A DNA stretch of 64,000 bases from Humibacter albus DSM 18994 (lineage in GTDB: Bacteria; Actinomycetota; Actinomycetes; Actinomycetales; Microbacteriaceae): positions 124,001-188,000 of the forward strand of contig NZ_ATXT01000013.1 in assembly GCF_000421825.1 (NCBI RefSeq), given 5' to 3'. Shown in pieces: positions 57,817-64,000 of this stretch. The notes beneath the pieces are model-generated. The model did no database searches, was not told the origin of the DNA, and saw only the letters and a list, made by a program, of their open reading frames with translations. The number at the start of each line of letters is the position of its first letter. Positions within the stretch are counted from its first letter, which is position 1. A program made the position numbers and the translations under genes.

Positions 57817-59081
57817 CGTGATGCACCTCCCCAGGCGGGTTCGGCGACCGAAGCGGGTGCGCCGGCATCCACCAGCTGCTCGTAGACGCGTGCCGTGTCG
57901 CGGGCGACGCGTGTCCAGGTGTAGTTCTCCCGCACTCTCGCTCGGCCGGCACGGGAGAGTTCCGCGCTCAACGCGGTGTCCGTGAGCACCTTCGTGAGTG
58001 CCGCCGCCGTCGCATCCGCGTCGAAAGGCGGGACCAGAAGCCCTGTCACCCCGTCGACCACGGTGTCTTGCAGGCCGCCGACGGCGGCCGCCACGACCGG
58101 CACTCCGCACGCCATGGCCTCGAGCGGAACGATGCCGAACGGCTCGTACCACGGGGTGCACACGACGGCGTCGGCCGAGCGATACCACCGCGGCAGGGCC
58201 GCCTGATCGATCTGACCGGTGAAACGAACGCGATCGGCGACGCCCGCCGCCGCGGCGCTGTCGGCCAACCGTGAGATCTCCGGGTCGTCCAGAGCGCCGG
58301 CAGTCTCGGCCGCACCTCCCGAGCTGCCCAGAACGACGAGCTCGGCATCCATGCCGTCGCGATCCAGCCGCGCGAGCGCGTCGATCACGATGTCGACGCC
58401 CTTGCGCGGCACCAGGCGCCCCACGCTCAAGAGCCGGTACCGAGCGCTGCGAGCAGCGCTGCCGCCTCGCGCGCTGAAGGCGGCGGGGTCGACTCCGCAC
58501 GGGACCACGTGCACCTTGCCCTCGGCGATCCCCTGGTCGCTCAGCTCGCGGACCTCGTCCTGGGAGGTGGCCACGATGGCGGCCACCCGGCTCCCTACGT
58601 GCGGTTCGAGCCACTGTCGCGCGATCGGCGAGGTGTCGGCCGCGCCCTGGAACCGGCGCTTGACGACGCCGAGGGCGTGGAACGTGTGCACCGTCGGAAC
58701 GTGCGCGAGCGGCATGCTCTCGACCGCGCCGAGGGCAGCGAGTCCCGACATCCAGAAATGGCTGTGCACGACGTCGGGGACACCTCTGCGAGCCCAGTCA
58801 TCGGCGATGCCGTCGGCGAGCTGTGGGATGTAGGGCAGCAGTTCGTCTTTCGGCACGCGCATGGCGGGCCCCGCGTCGACGTTGACGACCTCGACCCCGG
58901 CACCGAACGCGACCCGGTGCGGAAGGGCGGCCGCGTCGCGTCGCGTGTAGACGGTCACGTCGTGACCCTGCGCGGCGAGCGCGGTGCTGAGTGCCGCGAC
59001 GTGCACGTTCTGTCCGCCGGCATCGACGCTCCCGACGGCCGCCAGGGGACTGGCGTGTTCGGAAACCATGGCGATTCTCAC
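57813..59081 (-). CDS. Family 4 glycosyltransferase
   Basis: A 422-residue GT-B retaining transferase. It begins MRIAMVSEHASPLAAVGSVD followed by AGGQNVHVAALSTALAAQGH, the glycine-rich acceptor loop seen in MshA- and sucrose-synthase-like enzymes. The C-domain has LLSVGRLVPRKGVDIVIDAL and the E-x7-E motif in PWYEPFGIVPLEAMACGVPV. It uses a nucleotide sugar in the cytoplasm. It belongs to the coupled heptose operon, and its stop overlaps the gmhA start. The sugar transferred is not clear; heptose is possible. Confidence 0.88.
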   Translation of the reverse strand: MRIAMVSEHASPLAAVGSVDAGGQNVHVAALSTALAAQGHDVTVYTRRDAAALPHRVAFGAGVEVVNVDAGPAMRVPKDELLPYIPQLADGIADDWARRGVPDVVHSHFWMSGLAALGAVESMPLAHVPTVHTFHALGVVKRRFQGAADTSPIARQWLEPHVGSRVAAIVATSQDEVRELSDQGIAEGKVHVVPCGVDPAAFSARGGSAARSARYRLLSVGRLVPRKGVDIVIDALARLDRDGMDAELVVLGSSGGAAETAGALDDPEISRLADSAAAAGVADRVRFTGQIDQAALPRWYRSADAVVCTPWYEPFGIVPLEAMACGVPVVAAAVGGLQDTVVDGVTGLLVPPFDADATAAALTKVLTDTALSAELSRAGRARVRENYTWTRVARDTARVYEQLVDAGAPASVAEPAWGGASR

Positions 59082-59102
59082 GATGGGGCTCCTTTCGTTG
59101 CT

Positions 59103-60131
59103 TCAGATGGCGTGTGCCGCGGGTGCGGCGGTCGGCGTGGGCCTCGGCCGACGCGCGCGGTGTCGCGATCGCCAGTCGGCGACGGCGTCCTCGAGCACGG
59201 TGTCCCACCGGCTCAGGAAGGCAGGCAGCGAGTAGGCCTGCATGACGTGATCGCGTGCGGCGAGCCCGAGCTCCCGTGCGTGGTCCGGGTCAGCGATGAG
59301 GCGGGCGGCGGCCGCTCTCAGTTCGTCGAGGTCGGTCGAGACGACGCCGGTGCCCGGCGGCACGGCGCGCACCGCTTCAGTGGTCGCGAGGGCCAGCACG
59401 GGCATCCCGAGGAACATGGCCTCCAGCAGCGAGAGGCCGAGCGACGTCCACCGCACCGGATGCAGGTACGCGCGTCTCCGCGCCAGCTGCGCATGCAGCT
59501 TCTCGGTCGGCAGGTCGCCGCAGGGGACGACACCCGGGTCGTCGACAGCGCTCGGAAGCTCGTCGGTGCCCATGCCGAAGACGTGCACATCGGCGGTGCG
59601 GGTGAACGACGACAGCAGGTCCGTGCCGGTGACACGAGCCCGCCGCACCGGCTCATTGATCACGGCGGCGAGCGCCTCGAGCTCGCCCGTGTAGCGCAGC
59701 CCGGGGTCGACGATGCCGTGTTCGATCACCGTGGTCGGCGCCTCGCCGTTGTCCCAGAACAGCTCATTGAAGTGGGTCACGTGCACGATCGGAATATCGC
59801 GCTGCGAGGCCAGGGGATGCAGGCTGGTCGCGGCGTGCTCGCGCGGTGTGTTGTGCTCGAGGAAGAGCGCGGGCAGGTCTCGGCCCGGCACGCTTCTCAA
59901 CATCCTTTCGGTCTCGGCGATCTCCTCCGGGCGTTGCAGAATCACGACATCGGGCTGCTCGTCGCGCAGGGCACCCGGTGAGACCTCGCGCGCGTTCGCC
60001 GGCCAGGAGCGCCCGCCGCGGCCAAGGCCCCAGCCGTCGCGTTCCGCGGTCGTGGGAAGCAGGTACTCGTGCGGTCCCCTCACGAACGAGTCCATCCACC
60101 CGCCGTGCACATGCCAGATCAGAATCTTCAT
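59103..60131 (-). CDS. GT-B fold glycosyltransferase
   Basis: A 342-residue transferase. It starts MKILIWHVHGGWMDSFVRGP, with the GT-B C-domain containing ARRRAYLHPVRWTSLGLSLL and EAMFLGMPVLALATTEAVRA, an E-x7-E-like region of GT4 enzymes. The N-domain carries LFLEHNTPREHAA and HVTHFNELFW, common in transferases acting on surface polymers. ATG 60131 overlaps the stop of the GT9 gene; the longer frame is inside that gene. It is part of the heptose operon. The donor sugar is unknown. Confidence 0.8.
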   Translation of the reverse strand: MKILIWHVHGGWMDSFVRGPHEYLLPTTAERDGWGLGRGGRSWPANAREVSPGALRDEQPDVVILQRPEEIAETERMLRSVPGRDLPALFLEHNTPREHAATSLHPLASQRDIPIVHVTHFNELFWDNGEAPTTVIEHGIVDPGLRYTGELEALAAVINEPVRRARVTGTDLLSSFTRTADVHVFGMGTDELPSAVDDPGVVPCGDLPTEKLHAQLARRRAYLHPVRWTSLGLSLLEAMFLGMPVLALATTEAVRAVPPGTGVVSTDLDELRAAAARLIADPDHARELGLAARDHVMQAYSLPAFLSRWDTVLEDAVADWRSRHRARRPRPTPTAAPAAHAI

Positions 60132-61213
60132 GTCTCCACCGCCCTGAGCACAGGAGGCGCCTGCCGATCCGCGGGAAGGGCGGCACGCAACCCGGGCGAG
60201 AGCCTCAAGCACGCGTCGATCACCTCGGCCGGTGAGACGTTGGCCAAGCATGGATGCCCGGGCAGCGGACACACGCGGGCCCGCGTTCCCGCACACGCGG
60301 CGTCCTGGTCGCCCAGCACCACGTGCGGCACGCCGAACGGCTGCCACTTCACAGCGGGAACGACCGGCGAGAACAGACTGACGACTGGGGTCCCCACCGC
60401 CGCGGCGAGGTGGGCCGGTCCGGTGTTGCCGCTGACGAGCACCTCGGCGCCGGCGAGCACGCCGGCCAGCCGCGCCAGCGAGAGCCGTCCGCCCAGGTCG
60501 GTCGCGCCGCGACGGGCCACGACGTGTGTCAGCGCGCGCTCGGCGGCGTTGCCCGTGACCACGACGTCGATCCCCAGAGCGGCCAGACCGTCCGCGACGC
60601 CGGCATATCCACCGGGGGTCCACTGCCGGGCGGGAGCGGAGGCGCCCGGATGCAGCACGACGTACGGCTGCCCAAGGTCGCTGGGCTTGATCGTGTGCGT
60701 CACGGCAAGGCGTCCGTCGTCGGAGCCGGGCAGCGGATACCCGCACGCCGCCGCGATGCGCAGCGCGCGTTCCGGCTCGGGGATCTCCTCCGGCAGATCG
60801 TCGCCGGGGCAGAGGCGAACGTCGAGCAGGCTGCCCGCGTGGTCGATCGAGGCGCCGCCGATGAACGGAACGCCGGCGAGGCGCAGAAGCATCGCGAGCG
60901 GCAGCGGCGACTGGTGGAACGACGTCAGGATGACGGCACGGTCGAACTGCTCCTTCGCGATGGTGCGCACCAGCCAGCGGACGGTCTCGTTCGTCAGCGG
61001 CGGGTCATCCGGAGTGATCCACGGGCAGTCCCAGATCAGCAGCCGATCGACGCCGGGCAGAAGGCGGGCCGCGGCGGCGCCACCCGGAGAGCAGAGCATC
61101 GTCACCTCGGTACCGCCGTGCGCGATGGCCCGCACCGCCGGCCCGGCCAGCAGCACGTCGCCCATGCTGTCGAGCCGGGCGACGAGAACACGGTTCGGTG
61201 CGCCGCGGCTCAT
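60128..61213 (-). CDS. Family 9 glycosyltransferase (heptosyltransferase-like)
   Basis: A 361-residue GT9 protein. The N-end VLVARLDSMGDVLLAGPAVR is the family motif, followed by YVVLHPGASAPARQWTPGGY and VLVSGNTGPAHLAAAVGTPV, which bind the nucleotide heptose. Four cysteines lie in DQDAACAGTRARVCPLPGHP and just after, similar to those of other actinobacterial GT9 proteins. ATG 61213 overlaps the gmhB stop (ATGA). Its position directly after gmhB in the operon makes ADP-heptose a likely donor. Confidence 0.88.
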   Translation of the reverse strand: MSRGAPNRVLVARLDSMGDVLLAGPAVRAIAHGGTEVTMLCSPGGAAAARLLPGVDRLLIWDCPWITPDDPPLTNETVRWLVRTIAKEQFDRAVILTSFHQSPLPLAMLLRLAGVPFIGGASIDHAGSLLDVRLCPGDDLPEEIPEPERALRIAAACGYPLPGSDDGRLAVTHTIKPSDLGQPYVVLHPGASAPARQWTPGGYAGVADGLAALGIDVVVTGNAAERALTHVVARRGATDLGGRLSLARLAGVLAGAEVLVSGNTGPAHLAAAVGTPVVSLFSPVVPAVKWQPFGVPHVVLGDQDAACAGTRARVCPLPGHPCLANVSPAEVIDACLRLSPGLRAALPADRQAPPVLRAVET

Positions 61214-61815
61214 GGCGCCACTCCCGTCGGGATGGCCGGCAGGCGGGTGCCGGTGAAAGCCTGGTGCACGGCGTCGGCGAGATCGCATGCCACCCGCGGC
61301 GCCGTCGCGATCTCCTCCTCGCGCGTGACCGGCGTGGGCACGAGCACGGACGCCGCGCCCGCCGCGGCAGCGGCATCCATGTCGGCACCGATGTCGCCGA
61401 TCACGACCGTGTCGCATGCCGCGACTCCCAGAGCGGCGGCCGCGGCGAAGATGAGGCCCGGTCGCGGCTTGCGGCACATGCACCCGGCGTCGGGCCGGTG
61501 CGGGCATAGTGCCCACACGTCGAAGGGTCCGATCTCGCGGTCGATCGCGTCGTCGACCGCCCGCAGCTGCTCGGGTGTGATGAGCCCGCGACCGACTCCC
61601 GACTGATTCGTCACGACGCCGACGGGCACTCCCGCCTCGCGGAGCATCCGCACGGTGGCGACAACGGTCGGCAGGGGCGTCACCCGACCGGGGTCGGTGT
61701 TGTACGGCATGTCGGCCACCAGCGTGCCGTCCCGGTCGAAGAGCACGGCACGCGGGCCGGCACCCGGGCCGGTTCCCCTGCCGGCGCCTCCGAGAGCGGA
61801 CGCGAATTCAGTCAT
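61210..61815 (-). CDS. gmhB: Heptose-1,7-bisphosphate phosphatase
   Basis: A 201-residue HAD phosphatase of the GmhB type. The nucleophile motif AVLFDRDGTLVADMPYN has Asp27 and Asp29. VVTNQSGVGRGLI follows, and then the zinc loop CPHRPDAGCMCRKPRPG with Cys104, His106, Cys112 and Cys114, which is characteristic of GmhB and histidinol phosphatases. It removes the C7 phosphate between the kinase and adenylyltransferase steps of HldE. It is the first gene of the seven-gene operon; ATG 61815 is chosen because the longer frame enters the divergent GT9 gene. Confidence 0.9.
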   Translation of the reverse strand: MTEFASALGGAGRGTGPGAGPRAVLFDRDGTLVADMPYNTDPGRVTPLPTVVATVRMLREAGVPVGVVTNQSGVGRGLITPEQLRAVDDAIDREIGPFDVWALCPHRPDAGCMCRKPRPGLIFAAAAALGVAACDTVVIGDIGADMDAAAAAGAASVLVPTPVTREEEIATAPRVACDLADAVHQAFTGTRLPAIPTGVAP

Positions 61816-61986
61816 GGAGAAGTAGTGCCCGCCCCGCACGGGATGCAAACGCGTTCTCACCACTTCTTCTCGAACCGTTCGATTCATCCTCGATCCGAGT
61901 GCCCGCCTCCCAGCGAGGTCGGTGCCATCCCCTCGCCGATTTGGCAAGCGGTGTCGTCGTGCATGGCGCCGCCACAGAGTGGAGCC

Positions 61987-62991
61987 ATGAGTCCCGAGCC
62001 ATCCATGACGCACGACAGGCCGCTGCTTCTGGCACTCCGCGCCCTCAAGCTCGGCGATCTCCTCGTCGCCGTTCCCGCTCTGAAAGGGTTGGCGCGCACG
62101 TTCGGCGATCACGAGCTGCTGCTCGCCGCCCCGGCCTGGCTCGATCCGATCGCGCGGCTCGTCCCCGGGCTCGGAGGTCTTCTTCCCACCAGCGGGCTCG
62201 ACGAGCCGCTCTCGATCGACGCCGGAGTCGTCGACATCGCCGCGAACCTGCACGGCAACGGGCCGGAGAGCCGCGCGCGGATCTCGGCGCTCGACGCCCG
62301 CCTCGTGATCCAGCACGCCGCAGAACACCGCTCCGATCCCCGGGAACCGTGCTGGCTCGACGGCATCCAGGAGCGCCGGCGCTGGGTGCGACTGGTCAAC
62401 GCGTTCGGGGCGGATGCCCGTGAGAACGATGTCGCGATCCTCACCCCCCGAACGTCCCCGCCTCTCGCCGGCGCCGTGGTCGTGCACGTCGGCGCGTTCT
62501 ACGGTTCGCGGCAGTGGCCTGTCGAGCGCTTCGCCGAGGTCGCCGCCACGCTCGCCGGAGAGGGAGAACGGGTCGTGGTGACGGGGAGCGAGGCGGATCG
62601 TGGACGCGCGATGGGCGTCGTGGAGCAGGCCGGACTGCCGTCCTCCGCGCTGTACGCCGGTGCGCTCGGCCTGGACGAGCTCGCGGCGCTCGTCTCCGCG
62701 GCCCGGCTCGTGATCAGCGCAGACACGGGGGTCGCGCACCTGGCATCCGCGTACCGACGTCCGTCGGTGATCGTCTTCGGGCCGGCCCCCGTCGAAGAGT
62801 GGGGTCCCCCTCCGGGCCCGCACATCGCGCTCACCGACGCCGCGCTCCGCCACGGAGACGCCTTCGCCGACGCGCCGGATCCGGCGCTGCTGGCCGTTAC
62901 CGCACATGACGTGCTGGATGCGTCGCGGGGCCTGCTGGCGGCATCCGAAAGCATCGCGATGTCGGTGCCGTCGCGTTCGGCCACCCGATGA
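61987..62991 (+). CDS. Family 9 glycosyltransferase (heptosyltransferase-like)
   Basis: A 334-residue third GT9 protein. It starts with LLLALRALKLGDLLVAVPAL, the family motif, and has VVVHVGAFYGSRQWPVERFA and LVISADTGVAHLASAYRRPS, the nucleotide side with its Asp-Thr-Gly. It is divergent from gmhB across 171 bases that probably hold promoters for both; no clear operator is seen. GGAGCC stands before ATG 61987, and a second in-frame ATG follows at 62005. It ends exactly where the convergent sigma-factor gene ends. Confidence 0.85.
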   Translation: MSPEPSMTHDRPLLLALRALKLGDLLVAVPALKGLARTFGDHELLLAAPAWLDPIARLVPGLGGLLPTSGLDEPLSIDAGVVDIAANLHGNGPESRARISALDARLVIQHAAEHRSDPREPCWLDGIQERRRWVRLVNAFGADARENDVAILTPRTSPPLAGAVVVHVGAFYGSRQWPVERFAEVAATLAGEGERVVVTGSEADRGRAMGVVEQAGLPSSALYAGALGLDELAALVSAARLVISADTGVAHLASAYRRPSVIVFGPAPVEEWGPPPGPHIALTDAALRHGDAFADAPDPALLAVTAHDVLDASRGLLAASESIAMSVPSRSATR

Positions 62992-63819
62992 TCACGCGGC
63001 GACCGGCTGTTCGCGCAGCAACTCCCGCAGTCGCGCCAGCGTGGAGACGAGGAGCCGGGAGACCTGCATCTGCGTGACGCCGATCTCGCGGGCGATCTCC
63101 GACTGCGTGCGCTCTTCGTAGAACCGGCGGAAGATGATGAGGCGCTCGCGCGGCGCGAGTGCACGGCACGCCGCACGCAATGCCTGCACGCGTTCGGCCT
63201 GCTCGAGCGTGCCGTCCGACGACGGCAGCATGTCGGCGAAGGTGCCGCGCTCGCCCTCGGTCGCGAGCGGCGCATCCAGAGACACCGGATGCATGGCGCC
63301 GCCGCAATCGACCGCTTCCTCCACGCGTCTCTCGCTCTGGCCGAGGCAGCCGGCCAGCTCCGCCGAGGTGGGCTCTCTCCCCAGCTGCTGCGCCAGGCGC
63401 GGCGATTCTTTCGCGACCGCCGATCGAAGCTCCTGCAACGAACGGGGCGGCCGCACGAACCACGAGTCGTCGCGGAAGTGGCGTTTGATCTCCCCGGCGA
63501 TCGTGGGCACGGCGAACGATGCGAACTCCTCCGTGCGTTCCGGGTCGAAGCGGGCCACCGCCTTGACCAGCCCGACGTAGGCGACCTGGCGGAGGTCGTC
63601 GGCATCCTGCCGTCGGCCGAGGTACCGGTGCGCGATCGCGTCGGCGAGCGAGAGGTGATCGAGCACGAGTGACCGGCGAGTCTCTTTGAGGCGGTCGGAG
63701 TCCTGCCGATGCATGCGCCGGAATCGCTCACTCGGGCGAGGACGGATGACATCGCTCGCCGCGGTCAGCTGCGGAAGGACTGTTCGGCTGGAACGTCGAG
63801 GCGGCATGGCTTTTCTCAT
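62992..63819 (-). CDS. SigB/SigF-type RNA polymerase sigma factor
   Basis: A 275-residue group 3 sigma factor. Region 2 is seen in DADDLRQVAYVGLVKAVARF with FASFAVPTIAGEIKRHFRDD, the marker of the SigB/SigF family. Region 3 includes GREPTSAELAGCLGQSERRV, and region 4 ends with TQSEIAREIGVTQMQVSRLL. Such factors direct stress or stationary-phase genes and are usually held by an anti-sigma factor; none is visible here, though the window ends soon. The first 30 residues or so are basic and may not all be translated: an internal ATG at about residue 36 (MHRQDSDRLKE) is another start. Confidence 0.88.
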   Translation of the reverse strand: MRKAMPPRRSSRTVLPQLTAASDVIRPRPSERFRRMHRQDSDRLKETRRSLVLDHLSLADAIAHRYLGRRQDADDLRQVAYVGLVKAVARFDPERTEEFASFAVPTIAGEIKRHFRDDSWFVRPPRSLQELRSAVAKESPRLAQQLGREPTSAELAGCLGQSERRVEEAVDCGGAMHPVSLDAPLATEGERGTFADMLPSSDGTLEQAERVQALRAACRALAPRERLIIFRRFYEERTQSEIAREIGVTQMQVSRLLVSTLARLRELLREQPVAA

Positions 63820-63843
63820 TTCGTTCTGCGTGGCATCACGCGT

Positions 63844-63942
63844 GTGCCACGCCGATGGGGGAGCCGGAAGTACCGGCAGTTCGACGCAAACACCGAGCAG
63901 GTGTGGAAAGAAGTGGTTGCCAAGGAGAAGAAGCAGGAGTAG
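63844..63942 (+). CDS. Possible 32-residue basic small protein
   Basis: A short frame starts at GTG 63844 and ends at TAG 63940-63942. The predicted product is basic at the start (MPRRWGSRKYRQFDANTEQ) and charged at the end (VWKEVVAKEKKQE), with codon choices that look coding. There is no clear ribosome site. It lies upstream of and divergent from the sigma-factor gene. I do not recognise it, and it may be chance; 63943-64000 shows nothing further. Confidence 0.25.
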   Translation: MPRRWGSRKYRQFDANTEQVWKEVVAKEKKQE

Positions 63943-64000
63943 CAGTACGCGTCCCGAGTGGCACGGGCGCGCTCAGCGGTTCGAACGCCCGTCGCGCAAT

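Overview
The window looks like chromosomal DNA of a high-GC Gram-positive actinobacterium, most likely a soil- or plant-associated member of the Microbacteriaceae. The evidence is GC-rich codons with many GTG starts, frequent 4-base start/stop overlaps, MsiK-type sugar ABC operons without their own ATPase, a SigB/SigF-type sigma factor, and a small protein of the DUF7882 type known mainly from Microbacteriaceae. Nothing seen suggests a plasmid, prophage or complete insertion sequence.

Region 1 (1-15.2 kb) starts with the end of a truncated gene and a tRNA-Ser(UGA). Small regulator-plus-enzyme modules follow: a DHA2 exporter with a divergent TetR regulator; a LysR regulator, Gfo/Idh oxidoreductase and ACS-type transporter facing a coupled barrel protein, SDR and amidohydrolase; a quinone oxidoreductase; a glycosidase-like protein whose natural start codon reads ATC; and two TetR/reductase pairs, the second coupled to another amidohydrolase. 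The two amidohydrolases belong to the gamma-resorcylate decarboxylase family, and the second lacks one metal-binding histidine.

Region 2 (15.3-47.7 kb) is a plant-sugar locus whose core matches D-apiose catabolism. On the minus strand from 45.0 to 35.9 kb, probably under a divergent FadR-type GntR regulator, lies a tight operon: L-erythrulose kinase, D-erythrulose-4-phosphate isomerase, L-erythrulose-1-phosphate isomerase, a likely 3-oxo-isoapionate decarboxylase, D-apionate oxidoisomerase, an SDR, D-apionate lactonase and a DUF5605-type glycoside hydrolase. A second unit (27.1-22.4 kb) carries GH127, a RuBisCO-like protein and a DUF1537 kinase, matching the phosphorylated branch of the same pathway. 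Around these lie a sugar ABC transporter, an Asp/Glu racemase-family protein, a SorC regulator, a GH78 rhamnosidase, a GH2 beta-galactosidase with an aldo/keto reductase, a fused GlcD-GlcF-type oxidase and a sugar-porter MFS protein. Apiose, rhamnose, arabinose and galactose occur together in pectic rhamnogalacturonan II and in plant glycosides, so uptake and trimming of such oligosaccharides followed by conversion of apiose to erythrose 4-phosphate is a coherent reading. It is inferred from sequence only.

Region 3 (47.9-50.3 kb) holds a DUF1345 membrane protein coupled to a CYP152-type P450 and two small proteins. Region 4 (50.2-63.0 kb) is a heptose and glycosyltransferase cluster: GmhA, GmhB, a bifunctional HldE, an extra PfkB kinase, three GT9 heptosyltransferase-like proteins, two GT4-type and one GT2 glycosyltransferase, an SDR and an aldehyde dehydrogenase, almost all translationally coupled. 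This is an ADP-heptose type pathway in an organism expected to lack LPS, so a heptose-containing surface glycan is likely. The window ends with a stress-type sigma factor at 63.0-63.8 kb.
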